In this document: piece after piece, positions 1 to 12,178 of the stretch | Layout: each line of letters starts with the position of its first letter | How positions within the stretch are numbered: the first letter of the stretch is position 1 | Origin: Leptobrachium leishanense | Lineage: Eukaryota > Chordata > Amphibia > Anura > Megophryidae | NCBI GenBank assembly: GCA_009667805.1 | Contig: CM019066.1 | Span: 248,001 to 312,000 of the forward strand | Length of the DNA stretch: 64,000 nt | Reading direction: 5' to 3' | Translations under genes and position numbers: made by a program | The notes under the pieces: model-generated | The model's input: only the letters and a program-made list of their open reading frames with translations | Databases searched by the model: none | What the model was told of the DNA's origin: nothing

Positions 1-456
1 CATTCTGTATTCCTTCACTCCTGTCCTTGTATGCTGAATACGTCCATCAAGGTGCCGTAAAGATAGTGACAGTGGACGCTTTTGGGACGTCCCTTCCTGA
101 GAAATATTTTACAAACATTTATCTAAATCCCACTGGAGGTGGTACTCCATCTACACCACTGCACCGCTGTACTTACTGTCTCGACAGGATCGATTTAAGG
201 TGTTGCATTTGAACTGTCTAAAGCAACCTGAGACTTTATCATTCAGGCGAACTCTTTTGTTTCATTGACTTTATTTGACAGTATCCACCATTATACGATT
301 GGAATATGTGCTGATAATATTCGTTTATCTTTCTTCTTTTCCATTTGAAGTTTGGGAGCGCTCTCCTCCAACCCTTTGTCTTTCTATTAGTTCCCATTTG
401 GTTGATATTTGAAAAGGGTCTGGCTGCAGACTGGATGTCACGCTCGCTGATACACT
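1..456. other. unassigned sequence
   Basis: No gene or repeat family is recognised here. The short open frame at 27-212 has no domain I know. It could be the decayed end of a retroelement. Confidence 0.4.
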
Positions 457-890
457 TAGGCTAGGGTCAGACAAGCGCATTTTGTACGGAATGTGCGTCC
501 GTGCAGTACGGACGTACATTTTGACTGACGACAAGGTAGTGGCCACACAGTCCATTTTTGTGACTGACATTATTTTTGACAAAGTAGATGGGAAATAAAA
601 AAAACATTTTGTCCATCAAAATGCTGGACGTATAAATGCAGTCCGTCTGGCCACGTTCCATCACTCACACACAAATCTACGCAGACGTGGCGCATTTTGC
701 ATGTCCGTTCTAGCAGTATTACATTCTTGACTAACCTACGTCCGTTTGCCACATCCATTATACGTCCGCACTTCTGTGCAGACGTACTTCGTGTGTGGGG
801 CTCCATTTACCACAATTGTATGCTATCATGGACGTACTTATGCGCAGCAACACGGACGTGAACACTGCGCGCATATGACATGAGTCTTAA
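457..890 (+). mobile_element. MITE family A, copy 1 (TIR AGGCTAGGGTCAGAC)
   Basis: The left end reads TAGGCTAGGGTCAGAC. The interior is rich in CpG-containing ACGGACGT-like words, and the right end (around 860-890) is a degraded complement of the left. It aligns along its length with the better preserved copy at 57542-57967, including the terminal GTCTGACCCTAGCCT, here decayed to GAGTCTTAACC. It has no coding capacity, so it is a non-autonomous DNA transposon of undetermined superfamily. Confidence 0.6.
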
Positions 891-1154
891 CCTTGACAAC
901 CGTGGTGGGATCCTTTTGGACAGACTTCTAAACCCTCCAATCCTTGAGTGGTTGGGGCCACTAACCCTATCACTCCCAGCCACGGAGAACAAACATACCA
1001 TCAACAAGGTGTATAACTTAGTAACAGCAGGTTTCAAGGCAGAGTGAGTACTGGGACAGAAAGGGTTAACTTCAACAACAGCTGGGGAGCAGGCTGAGTA
1101 AGGCTTGCACAGGAAGTTCATATACCAGGGGTCAGAATAAGCGTGGTCACATAT

Positions 1155-1445
1155 ACGATCCAGATTGGCAACAGACAGGATTCTCATACAGGTTGGTTTG
1201 GCAACAGGCAGGGTTCTCATACACTCTGGGTTGGCAACAGGAAGGATCAGTATATTCTATGAGTCAGCGTTATGCAGGTTCGATATATATTCTGAGTCAG
1301 CGTGGGGTAGAATTAGTATACACTGTGAGCCTGCTCTGGGCATAACATACATACAGGCTTGGTCAGAGACAGAATGGTCAAGAAGGCAGTCCGAGTCAGC
1401 AACAAACAGGGTCCTCATACAATCCAGGTCAGTAATAGAGCAATG
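1155..1445. repeat. decayed tandem repeat
   Basis: Units of roughly 35 bp share TTGGCAACAG(A/G)CAGG and TTCTCATACA. They are clear at 1165-1250 and degenerate to about 1445. The frames through it are by-products of the repeat. It may belong to an LTR-type leader that I cannot delimit. Confidence 0.4.
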
Positions 1446-1918
1446 AATCAAATGAATCAGTGACTCGAGAACAAATACACCAAGCGATGCGGGAACAGAC
1501 TCCACGGCAAGGCAACAAGTCAGTTTGCACGTTCTGCATTTAAGGCCGGCGGCTCCATGTCATCATGCCGTGCCCTGCCCCTTCATTAGATGTGAGGACG
1601 CCAGGAGCAGCCGGAATGCCTGGCACCCGGCCAACCAGCGATACCGCTGGGTGCCCAGGCCCCCCCCGAGACCCTGCAGGCACCCAGGCTGTGACACTGG
1701 AGCTCCACGCTGGACAGGAAACACGTGACCTCCACTCAAAGGTTTTTTCTTTCTTTGAAACCCACTTTGACCTGGTAAAAAGGCGCAGGACATACTATTA
1801 GGTCCCGCATTAAGCAGGCTTTAAGGCAGCAGGATGGAATAGTATGTCCTGTGGGTCTGCAGCCCGCCTCCCACCAATACTCAACTCTCCCGGCTGTTCC
1901 AACGCTGATCTAATATCC
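1446..1918. other. GC-rich flank, probably the left part of a piggyBac-like MITE
   Basis: A 13-bp perfect inverted repeat, AGGACATACTATT (1787-1799) and AATAGTATGTCCT (1838-1850), recalls the paired GC-rich hairpins at one end of the MITEs at 18995-20228 and 46656-47877. I infer that this is the other half of the element at 2805-3864, split by the LTR at 1919-2804. No gene is seen. Confidence 0.35.
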
Positions 1919-2804
1919 TGTCACGGTGGCCCATGTCCAGAGAAGTGTTGCGCCTTCGACCCATGTCCAGGGAAATGTTGCGCCTTCGACCCATGTCCAG
2001 AGAAATGTTGCATCTTCGACCCATATCCGGGGAAATGTTGCGCCTTCGACCCATGTCCGAGGAAATGTTGCGCCTTCGACCCATGTCCGGGGAAATGTTG
2101 CGCCTTCGACCCATGACCGGGGAAATGTTGCACCTTCGACTCATGTCCAGGGAAACGTTGCACCTTCGACCCATGTCCGGGGAAATGTTGCGGCCGTCAC
2201 AGCAGCTGATATCCAGAAAGCCTTATTCCAGGGTACTGTGTACTACAGGACAGAGAATGGTGCTGCCCGCGAATCAGACGCTGCATGCAGGAAGGACAAC
2301 CAATCGCAGCACATGACCAGCGATCCTATAGCAGAGCAGGGCGTCTCCTCTGAGCACCAATAGGAAGTGCTGTGGCTCCATTTAAAGGGCTTCCTTTCTC
2401 TTAGCAAGTTGCCCTAGCGTGGTTCCAGTTACGCCTAGTGCCTTGTTGTTATTTCTGAATTCCTATCTGACTCATTTCCTGGTTTATACGATCCCGGGTT
2501 GTCTCGACTTCCCTGTTTTCTGGCGCCCTGAATTCTGGCATAGTATAACGGACCTCTATTTCCTTAACCCCTGCCTATGTTTGTTTTTTTTGGTTTGCTC
2601 TGCTTAACCCAGCCATTATTAAGGACCGGCTAGCTAGAGCATTGTGGGTTACTTTATTCTGCAGGTTGTTTTACTTTGCACTCCGCCACTTTCTTTGTGT
2701 TCGTCATTCTCAGTATTACTGACCATAACCCGGCCATTACTAAGGACCGGTTGGTCATGGTCTGTTGGCTTACAGTCTGCAAGCGGGGTTACCCGATCCT
2801 GACA
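1919..2804 (+). mobile_element. probable solo LTR, Gypsy type
   Basis: It begins TGTCACGG and ends CCTGACA, so the termini form the inverted pair TGTCA/TGACA. The flanks TATCC (1914-1918) and CATCC (2805-2809) look like a 5-bp target duplication with one change. It contains a 30-bp minisatellite, then a leader-like stretch with two related blocks beginning AACCC(A/G)GCCATTA at about 2608 and 2728. No internal retroelement region follows, so a solo LTR is the simplest reading. The superfamily is inferred. Confidence 0.5.
1931..2190. repeat. 30-bp minisatellite, about 9 units
   Basis: The unit begins CCATGTCCAGGGAAATGTTG and ends CGCCTTCGAC, and it repeats in exact register from 1931. Because 30 is divisible by 3 and the units lack stops in several frames, long overlapping open frames appear on both strands. 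They are not evidence of a gene. Confidence 0.95.
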
Positions 2805-3864
2805 CATCCATGAAGTCAGATCAGCGTTTTTATGCCCTCCCGTTGCACTGATGCAATCGCACCAGGCGCGATGATGTCAGTTTCAGGTGCCCCCCTGCAG
2901 GAGCAGGGGGAGCGCCTGAAGGGGAGGGGGGATCCATCTCCCCATCACGGGGGGCATTAGCTAATGCAAGCCTGACCTTTTCAGCGATGCATTGCATTAA
3001 CCCCTTGGCAGATCCGGCGCCAGATCGCGGCCTATTTCCGGTGGGGGCCACCATCTTGGATGGCAGCCCCACCTCCAGGTCTCCCCTCGTCCACTGCCAT
3101 CATTGGGTGTGGCGCAATGATGTCAGTTAACCGGGAAACCTCTAGCTGCCCAAGGATTTCCTAAGAAAATCCTGTAGTGGAGATAGGGGGGTTCTTTGAG
3201 CCCCCATATCTCCCGATCCGTGGCAGCTAGAGGGTCATGTTTGCTATCACTGGAAAGGCCAGAGCATGGTAACAATGGTGCCAAACATGACCATGTTAAA
3301 AGTAAAAATTTATAAAAATAACAACCCAAATAAATAAAAAAAAATACGTGATTTTTTGTTTCGTTTTTTTATGAATGCAGCATTATTTTTCGCATTTCAA
3401 TTATAATGAGAATAATGATGCTGCACTAATGATTTTTTTGGGGGGGCATTTTAGCTAAAATTATGTAATTTCTCAGAAAAATAAAGCAATGGGTTCCCAG
3501 TTCTAATTTTTTTAACTAGCATCCACCATAGAAAACATAACCGCAAAGGCTCAGATGATAAAATGTGAAAAAAATTACGTTACAGACTGTGGATGATTGA
3601 AATTTAATTGAAAATTCAAGATTTTTTAAATTTTTTTGTATATCATTCTGGCAGGCATGACATATACATATAATAATGATTTATTATGTATCTGCTAAGA
3701 CTGCCGAAAAAAAAGATATATAATGTGTCTGGGTCGTATAATGAAACGTGACTTAAAATCGCTTTTAAACATGATGAGCAAAAATGGTCAAAATGAGCTC
3801 AGCACACTTCTACTTTTCAAAGAGTGACGAACTTGTAAAATTGCCCCCGTCCTTAAGAGGTTAA
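2805..3864 (-). mobile_element. piggyBac-like MITE, reverse orientation, fragment
   Basis: The right end, read on the minus strand, begins TTAACCTCTTAAGGACGGGG. It then carries words shared with the elements at 18995-20228 and 46656-47877: CATCATGTTTAAA, the GACATATTATATAT-like block, and the paired segments with CCGATCCGTGGCAG. TTAA lies at 3861-3864. It is non-coding. The left end is lost or displaced by the LTR inserted at 1919-2804. Confidence 0.5.
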
Positions 3865-4544
3865 TGTAATGACCAATAATAAACCCAATAATTCTGAACA
3901 CTGGTTTATGCTTGATTTTCATAATTAAGGGTAAATACATTATATTAAGAAGGTCCTGTTAGGGCAAAGTATAAAGTATGGGAATGATTATTGGAAGTTA
4001 TGAATCATCTCAGGAAATCACAGGATTCCTCCATCATTTTGAGTTTTCATGTATTATGTACTGTTTAAAGTTCACAATATTTAAAGCTCCACTGACTCTA
4101 CACAAGAAACTCGCGACCTTCACAACCTCCACACTTGCAATAAAGAGGAAGGTCTCTTTAAATGGAAAGGTTTGCTGCAAATTCATTCTTTCTTTTAACA
4201 TCTTTTACCCCTTAGTGGCCGGACTGTTTTACAAAATTCTACTGTTAATGACAAAAGCTGTTTTTTCCATTTCTCAGGTGTTTGCGTTTAGCTGTAATTT
4301 TGCTTCCTTATTTATAGAACCCTCACATATTATGTGCAGTTTTTCTCACCATAAGATGGACTTTCTAATGATACTATTACTTTCATCATACCATATAATT
4401 CACTATTAAAAAAATGTAAATTTGATGATAAATCTTTTTATTTTTAATTTTACCCCCCAAAATCTGTTACGCATTTACAACCCCCACAAAAAAAGTAAAT
4501 ACTTTCTAAATTTGGTCCTAACTTTAGAAATACCCAGTTTCATA
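3865..4544. other. unassigned AT-rich sequence
   Basis: An open frame of 143 codons (3978-4409) is hydrophobic and AT-driven, with no recognisable domain. I do not call it a gene. Confidence 0.4.
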
Positions 4545-4690
4545 GGGTTATTCAGAAAGCACCAAAGTTTCAGTGCACTTCATTGCCCTTTGGAGATTCC
4601 ATTTCACCCACCCTGCAGTGAATTCACTATTCCCCCAGGATCACTGAAGTGGACCGAAGATAGAGTTGCTGAAGACCGCCGAACTGCAAA
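4545..4690 (-). mobile_element. MITE family B fragment
   Basis: It starts GGGTTATTCAGAAAGCACC and continues with CCCTGCAGTGAATTCAC. This is the reverse complement of the right end of the copy at 58314-58935. Only one end is present. Confidence 0.6.
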
Positions 4691-5475
4691 GAAAACAAAA
4701 ACTGGAACTCTGTTATTCTTCTAATAGGTGTTTAAACCAATTAAGATGCCTTAAAATGTGAGTAAATGATATAAAGGTCCTAGAAAAAATATTGAAAGGG
4801 TCTGTTACAGAATTTAAAAAAATTGTAAATCAAAAATTTTGTATAAAAAAAATACAAACAGGTGTTCTAAAAAATACATAAATAAAAAGACTTGTTGCTG
4901 AGAATAAAAAGAGGAAATGGTTTAACCCCTTACTGCCACAGGATGTTCTATGACATCCTCGTTACGGTTGTGTAGAATACAGTCATGGCTGAAATTGTTA
5001 GCACCCCAGACATTTTTCCAGAAAATCAAGTATTTCTCACAGAAAGGTATTGCAGTAACACATGTTTTGCTATACACATGTTTATTCCCTTTGTGTGTAT
5101 TGGAACAAAACAAAAAAAAGGGAGGAAAAAAAAGCAAATTGGACATAATGTCACACAAAACTCCAAAAATGGTCTGGACAAAATTCTTGGCACCCTTAAC
5201 TTAATATTTGGTTGCACACCCTTTGGAAAAAATAACTGAAATCAGTCGCTTCCTATAACCATAAATAAGCTTCTTACACCTCTACCCGGAATTTTGGACC
5301 ACTCTTCCTTTGCAAACTGCTCCAGGTCTCTCTTATTGGAAGGGTGCCTTTTCCCAACAGCAATTTTAAGATCTCTCCACAGGTGTTCAATGGGATTTAG
5401 ATCTGGACTCATTGCTGGCCACTTCAGAACTCTCCAGCGCTTTGTTGCCATCCCTTTCTGGGTGCTTTTTGACTT

Positions 5476-6098
5476 ATGAAATCAATAACCTGGATCGGCG
5501 CAATTACTGCTCTCTGGGATCCCGGATCCTCGTATATATATGTATAAAGGAGAAAAACAATAATAGTGCAACACTGTTTTGTAAAATATACTGTGAATGT
5601 AAGTGATGAACACCCCACTTACAAGTGTAGAGCCGTGCACTGGCTCTAAGTGGGTCCAGACATGTGGGTAATTGTCTTCAATTTCTTAGGTGACCCCCAC
5701 CTTACAGCAAGATTTTCTCTTTTTCTTTGTTCGAGGTTTGGACAGTAGAAAGGACAACAGGAAGAGAAATCCTTGTGTAGATCCACAAATTTAAAGGTCA
5801 CAATTATATGTACAGTGGGAATTGTACTCACATTTTGTGGAGCTCACATAGCTCATGGATATAGGCCCATAGGTTTTTTTTTTTTGGGGTGGAAGAAAAA
5901 CCCAGATGAAAAACCACCAATGTTTGCAGGATTCAATGAAGCAGGAATCAGGATTAGAGATGAAAAAAATTTGTGGTTTATTTAAAATATAATTAAAATT
6001 GCCTCCAGAACGCGTTTCGCCGCATCAAAAACGGCTTCATCAGCTGGAATAGTTAACATGGGCCTTTGGACCCTTTTATAATGTCCATGAATGTTTTT
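5476..6098 (+). repeat. left arm of a 620-bp inverted repeat
   Basis: It starts ATGAAATCAATAACC and is complementary to 6569-7188 with only scattered small differences, such as the T-run length near 5876-5888. Such close identity implies recent formation or homogenisation. Confidence 0.95.
6003..6049 (-). ncRNA. hammerhead ribozyme motif, minus strand
   Basis: This is the reverse-complement twin of the motif at 6617-6663, read on the minus strand. It has the same core CTGATGA, helix II GCCG/CGGC and GAAA followed by CGCG. Helix I pairs TTCCAG with CTGGAG. The same extra A follows the core. Confidence 0.65.
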
Positions 6099-6485
6099 GT
6101 AGGGGACCTCCTTTTGGGAAGGTATGAATAGTGTTTAAATATATAATATTTGTGGAAAAGCTATCACCTTTATATAATTCACTATACCCATTTATTAGGT
6201 ATACTAAGAGTTAATTGGGAGACCCTGCGGGGCGCACACATTAATTTTATAGTTTTAGCCCCTTTAGAATTGAGTTAATGTATGAAATATTCTGTTTTGA
6301 TATGTATATGGCGAAAATGGGAAGTTTTTGAAGGAACCCCAATCGTTGCAATCAACAAAAGAATAATTCTGCATCTCTCTGGCCGAGAATCGCCGACCGG
6401 AAGTGGAGAGAGCAATGCTTGGAACGCGGTGGAACGCGGAAGTGAAATCGGCGCATTGAAACGCAGTGGAACGCGGAAGTAAAAC

Positions 6486-6512
6486 CGCCGCATGCGCAAA
6501 TGGCGGCGCCCA
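6486..6512 (+). promoter_or_regulatory. NRF1-like and YY1-like motif cluster in the inverted-repeat spacer
   Basis: GCATGCGCA (6490-6498) resembles an NRF1 half-palindrome. The overlapping CAAATGGCGGC (6497-6507) resembles the YY1 initiator-type motif. They lie in the GC-rich spacer between the arms, where an internal promoter could sit. This is motif matching only. Confidence 0.35.
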
Positions 6513-6568
6513 CTATCGGAAACCGGAAGGATCAATCAGGGAAGCAGACAGGACATATGGGGACAATT

Positions 6569-7188
6569 AAAAACATTCATGGACATTATAAAGGGTCCAA
6601 AGGCCCATGTTAACTATTCCAGCTGATGAAGCCGTTTTTGATGCGGCGAAACGCGTTCTGGAGGCAATTTTAATTATATTTTAAATAAACCACAAATTTT
6701 TTTTCATCTCTAATCCTGCTTCCTGCTTCATTGAATCCTGCCAAACATTGGTGGTTTTTCATCTGGTTTTTCTTCCACCCCAAAAAAAAACCTATGGGCC
6801 TATATCCATGAGCTATGTGAGCTCCACAAAATGTGAGTACAATTCCCACTGTACATATAATTGTGACCTTTAAATTTGTGGATCTACACAAGGATTTCTC
6901 TTCCTGTTGTCCTTTCTACTGTCCAAACCTCGAACAAAGAAAAAGAGAAAATCTTGCTGTAAGGTGGGGGTCACCTAAGAAATTGAAGACAATTACCCAC
7001 ATGTCTGGACCCACTTAGAGCCAGTGCACGGCTCTACACTTGTAAGTGGGGTGTTCATCACTTACATTCACAGTATATTTTACAAAACAGTGTTGCACTA
7101 TTATTGTTTTTCTCCTTTATACATATATATACGAGGATCCGGGATCCCAGAGAGCAGTAATTGCGCCGATCCAGGTTATTGATTTCAT
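6569..7188 (+). repeat. right arm of a 620-bp inverted repeat
   Basis: It is the complement of 5476-6098 and ends GGTTATTGATTTCAT. A transcript crossing both arms would fold into a hairpin with a stem of about 620 bp. Confidence 0.95.
6617..6663 (+). ncRNA. hammerhead ribozyme motif, plus strand
   Basis: The order matches a type I hammerhead: helix I strand TTCCAG (6617-6622), core CTGATGA (6623-6629), helix II GCCG (6631-6634) paired with CGGC (6644-6647), GAAA (6648-6651), CGCG (6652-6655), TT (6656-6657) and helix I strand CTGGAG (6658-6663). The predicted cut follows 6657. ACGCGT is self-complementary, so helix III has no room for a loop in one molecule but could form between two molecules, as proposed for dimeric hammerheads. 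One extra A (6630) sits between the core and helix II and might weaken activity. Confidence 0.7.
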
Positions 7189-7237
7189 TATTGTGTGTAA
7201 TGGTATAGGGGAAACCACTATATCCTGAGATTGGCTA

Positions 7238-7807
<570 letters not shown>

Positions 7808-8419
7808 CTATCCTGCATTGCAACCTTTCATCAATTTTTCTCTTCCATCCACGCCCAGAGAGATTAGCTACAGTGCCATGGGTTGCAAACGTCTTGATAA
7901 TGTTGCGCACTGTGGACAAAGGCAAATCTAGATCTCTGGAGATGGAATTGTAACCTTGAGATTGTTGATATTTTTCCACAATTTTGGTTCTCAAGTCTTC
8001 AGACAGTTCTCTTCTCCTCTTTTCTGTTGTCCATGCTTAGTGTGGCACACACAGACACACAATACAAAGACTAAGTGAACTTCTCCTCTTTCTTTTTCTG
8101 CTTTCAGGTGTGATTTTTATATTGCCCACACCTGTTACTTGCCCAAGTGAGTTTACAGGAGCATCAGATGCTTGAACAATCTTATTTATCCACAATTTTG
8201 AAAGGGTGCCAAGAATTTTGTCCAGCCCATTTTTGGAGTTTTGTTTGACATTATGTCCAATTTGCTTTTTTTCCTCCTTTTTTTGTTTTGTTCCAATACA
8301 CACAAAGGGAATAAACATGTGTATAGCAAAACATGTGTTACTGCAATACTTTTCTGTGACAAATACTTGATTTTCTGGAAAAAAAGTCTGGGTTGCCAAC
8401 AATTTCACCCATGACTGTA

Positions 8420-8591
8420 TGTGTGTTGCATTTATACATAGCGGTGTGGAGACATGGGGGTGGAGACAGGAAGTGTGAGGGTCTTAGAAGAAACAGGAAG
8501 TAGAGACACACACAGACAGAATGCCAGGAGAATAAAGCAGTTCTTCATAAAGCTTACTCGGTGACTCCATCATCGTTTGTGCAGATCTACA
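8420..8591 (+). mobile_element. 3' part of a Gypsy LTR
   Basis: It ends in CA at 8590-8591 and is followed at once by TGGTATCAGAAG, a primer-binding-site-like sequence of the initiator-methionine type. AATAAA lies at about 8532. The Tc1 insertion cuts the LTR at 8418, so its 5' part probably continues left of 4978, but I cannot fix its start. Confidence 0.5.
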
Positions 8592-9358
8592 TGGTATCAG
8601 AAGTGAGATTGCTTAGGAATCATGGCTCAAAATCTAAGGCGCATAGAAGCACTTGTCTTTGATAGCGACATTGCTAATAACTGGCTGAAATTCAGGAGAG
8701 AATGGGACGTGTACAGCAAAGCAGGACTTTCAGACAAATCAAAAAAGGTACAAGCTTACACATTTCTCAATTTGGCTGGTACAGATGCGCTGGATAAATA
8801 TGAATCGTTTCACTTTCAAGAGGGTGAGGACAAAGAGGACCCTGATGTGTTAATCACGAAATTTGATGACCTCTGTCTACCTTAACGGAATGTGATAATG
8901 GACAGACATGCATTTAACATGATGGCTCAAAAATCTGATGAAGGAATTCAATCCTATGTGGCCACATTGAGACTGCTGGCTAAAAGATGGGATTTTGGTG
9001 CATTAACCAATGAACTAATATGGGACAGAATTGTCTGTGGAATCCACAATGATGCAGTTCGTGCTCAGTTATTGCGGGAAAAAGACCTGACACTGGACCC
9101 TGCTGTCAGAGCATGTATGTTATTTGAGCGTTCTGACACAGCTACTAAGGAACTAAAAAAAGAGACGGAAGTATTTGCGGTGCAGCAGCATGAACATAAA
9201 TGCAGTAACTGTGGTGGCGAGCACGGCACTGAGCGCAACAAGTGCCCAGCTTTTAATAAACGCTGTAACCTGTGCAACAAATGGAATCATTTTGTGAAGT
9301 GCTGTAGATCCAAGCCTCACAATACAGGTGCGTGGATGCTGCCATTTTGTGCAAATAG

Positions 9359-10480
9359 TAGACATGTGCACAGCACAAAATTTCGTTTTGAACTAATGGA
9401 TTAGTCCTAAAATGCAATTTATTTAGTTGCTAAAGAAATTCGTTTTCAGCTCTTTAGTATGAAAACTAATTTCATTAATCCGAAAACCAGCGGATACAAT
9501 TACTATTGTAGTGGCTCCTCATAGGGCTGAGATCGCTGCTTGTTACAGTATCTCTAACTCTCAGCACATTGTGGGCCATATTACATAGTTGGTGCTAACT
9601 TAACCAGAGCTGTTGTAAACTTCCCAGAGCCATTATAGCCTATGAAGGTTTTCAGTTTACAACAGATCTGGTTAAGTTAACACCAACATTGTAATACTGC
9701 CCCGTGTCAGGCAAAGCTGTTACAGTAACTGACTGCTGCTCATCACAGCGCTCAGAGTTTCAGTAAAACTAGTAAATAATATTTTTATATATAAGAGGTT
9801 ATAACAATATCATTTCCTTGTTATACTGAAACTCTGAGCACTGTTACAGTCAGTTACTGTAACAGCTGAGCCTGATACATTGTACTGAGAGATAATATAA
9901 CAAGCAGCCGATCTCAGCGCTCACAGTCACTGGATTTAAAGGGCTAAAAAAAAAAAAGGCTCCTCTCTGTATAATGTTTAGAACATCCTCCTGCATTAAT
10001 TAATACCCCTCTCTGTATAATGTATACAACATCCACCTGCATTAATTAATACCCCTCTCTGTATAATGTATAGAACATCCTCCTGAACTAATTAATGTCC
10101 CTCTCTGTATAGAACATCCTCCACAATTTATACCTTTCTCTGTATAATGTATATAACATCCTCCTGCATTAATACCCCTCTCTGTATAATGTATAGAACA
10201 TCCTCCTGCATTAATTAATGCCCCTCTCTGTATAGAACATCCTACTGCATTGGCATTTGGAGGGTGCAGAACTTCAGATGTTGCTCTCTTCATTGCTGGT
10301 CTCCTTCACTCATCAATGTAATATCACAAAAAGGACTGAAACTAAAATGTAGTGCATTATATTTTAGTTTCTTTCATTTTTTGTACTGAGCAGTTTCGTA
10401 TCTCTTGAGTCATACGAAAACAAAATTATCCCAAAATTCGGACTAAATCATTTTAGTACTAAAACGAATGCACATGTCTA
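9359..10480 (+). mobile_element. hAT MITE, TIR TAGACATGTGCA, copy 1
   Basis: The ends TAGACATGTGCA and TGCACATGTCTA are perfect complements. The exact 8-bp duplication GCAAATAG lies at 9351-9358 and 10481-10488 inside the Gypsy gag frame. The interior holds an imperfect palindrome around 9690-9880 (CAGAGTTTCAGTA / TACTGAAACTCTGAG) and a short tandem repeat. It is non-coding. Length is 1,122 bp. Confidence 0.95.
9962..10250. repeat. tandem repeat inside the hAT MITE
   Basis: About six units of 40-50 bp share CCTCTCTGTATAATGTATA, then GAACATCCTCCTGCATTAAT. The related copy at 38178-39705 has only two or three units. Confidence 0.85.
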
Positions 10481-12178
10481 GCAAATAGAAAGAAATATGT
10501 GCACAGAATAAATGAAGTGGAAAGTGATGACTCCAGAGGTGGTTTTCATTGTGAAAGTGTGGACCTACTTGCAAATAGAGGAGAAATATTCACCACCCTG
10601 TCAACCACATTTAACAAGCAGGTCAAGCTGAAAATTGACACTGGTGCTAAATGTCATGTCATGTCCCTATCCACATGCAAAGCATTGACCCTCGTGCCCA
10701 AATTGACCAGTCAAATAAAGTAAACCTGATAGCTTATGGAGGACAAACAATTCAGACATTGGGCACTACTACCTTGGATCTTTCAGGAGGCGTGTTGTTA
10801 TTCCATATAGTGGATAGAAATGTTAAAAGCCTGTTAGTCTTGCCAGACAGCATCCGGTTAAATCTCATCCAACTCAGCTCAGAGGTACATGCTGTACAAC
10901 AACAGGCTTCTGAGATGACTGATTCCGAGGACCTATTTCGTACTGACACTATTGGCAAGCTTCCAGTCACGTATCACATGCGCTTGGATGAATCCGTGCA
11001 CCCGACAGAGTGTGCCCCCCGACGGATCCCGTTAGCTATGAAAGACAAAGTTGTCAATGAACTGGAAAGGAAGAATGGGCATCATCGCCCCAGTGGAGGA
11101 GGCTACCCCTTGGGTGTCTGCCATGGCTGCTGCAGTAAAGAAGGATGGCATGGTACGCATATGTATTGATCCTTACACCTTAATAAGGCTCTCCTGAGGC
11201 CTCACCACCCATTAAGGACTGGAACAAGTAATTGCTGATATGCCACAGGCAAAGGTCTTTAGTATTTCAGATGCAAAGTGTGGATTCTGGCAAATCCCCC
11301 TGGATGAGGAATCATCAACACTCACAACATTCATGACCCCATTTGGAAGATACAAATTCTTACGGATGACATATGGGATTTCCACAGGAAGTGAAGTCTC
11401 AAAAAGATGCATGGAACAGCTTTTTGCCGGACAACCATGTGAAATAGTTGTGGATGATATCTTGATTTGGGGCTCTTCTGTTGAGGAACATGACAAACGT
11501 CTTAAATGTATCCTAGATCGTCAAGATGACAGGCCGGTGGCATTCACATCAAGAGCTCTTATTGAGACTGAAGCTCGTTATGCACAGATTGAGAAAGATT
11601 TATTGGGACTAGTCTTCGCTTGTATGAAATTCCATGTTTATATCTATGGCCACCCAGTGACTGTAGAAACGGATCATCAGCCACTCATAACCATACTGAG
11701 AAAGCCGTTGCACACAGCATCTGCACGCATCCAGCAAATGATGCTTAAGCTTCAGCGATACCACCTGAATGTTGTCTATAAACGAGGCTGTGAACTATAT
11801 GTTGCTGATGCTCTTTCGCGTGCACACCTCCCCACCACTGAGAACCCTGTAGCTGTTGAGGATTATGATGTGTTAGCTTTGGATGAGGTGTTGTCGTCCA
11901 TAAGAATTGAGGAGCTTAAGTAGAGCACTCAGGCAGATGCTACCTGCCAGCATCTTGCAGACACCATTCTCAATGGCTGTCCTGACTCATTCAAGGAAAT
12001 TCCGCATGACATCCGACCATTTTACGCTATGAGGGATGAATTGACGATGGTTTAATTTTGCGTGGTCAGAGATATGTAATTCCTCACTCTCTCCAGAAGT
12101 ATTACTTGACACATCTCCATCAAGGTCACCCTGGCATTGAGACCACTAAACGTAGGGGACGTGAAACAATGTTCTGGC

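Larger units (their letters stand above)
8622..12178 (+). pseudogene. Gypsy retrotransposon gag-pol, decayed
   Basis: The reading starts at the ATG at 8622. The Gag part has an in-frame TAA at 8883 and ends in two zinc-knuckle-like motifs (CSNC..., then CNLCNKWNHFVKCC). A hAT MITE then interrupts it (9359-10480) and the frame resumes. Protease follows with the DTGA active site (LKIDTGAKCHVM, about 10634), then a frameshift near 10720. RT shows FSISDAKCGFWQIPLD and VVDDIL. The frame then jumps within a few residues from DKRLKCILDR to RNase H (PVAFTSRAL, ETDHQP, YVADALSR), so the RT thumb and connection are deleted. The integrase start keeps the HHCC-type HLHQGHPG before another hAT end cuts it at 12179. 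The PR-RT-RH-IN order identifies Ty3/Gypsy. Confidence 0.85.

Noticed and set aside
1844..2363. Overlapping Cys- and Arg-rich frames on both strands
   Set aside because: The 30-bp unit is a multiple of 3 and stop-free in several frames; no frame is favoured.
3978..4409. 143-codon hydrophobic frame as a membrane protein gene
   Set aside because: AT-driven composition, no recognisable domain and no supporting context.
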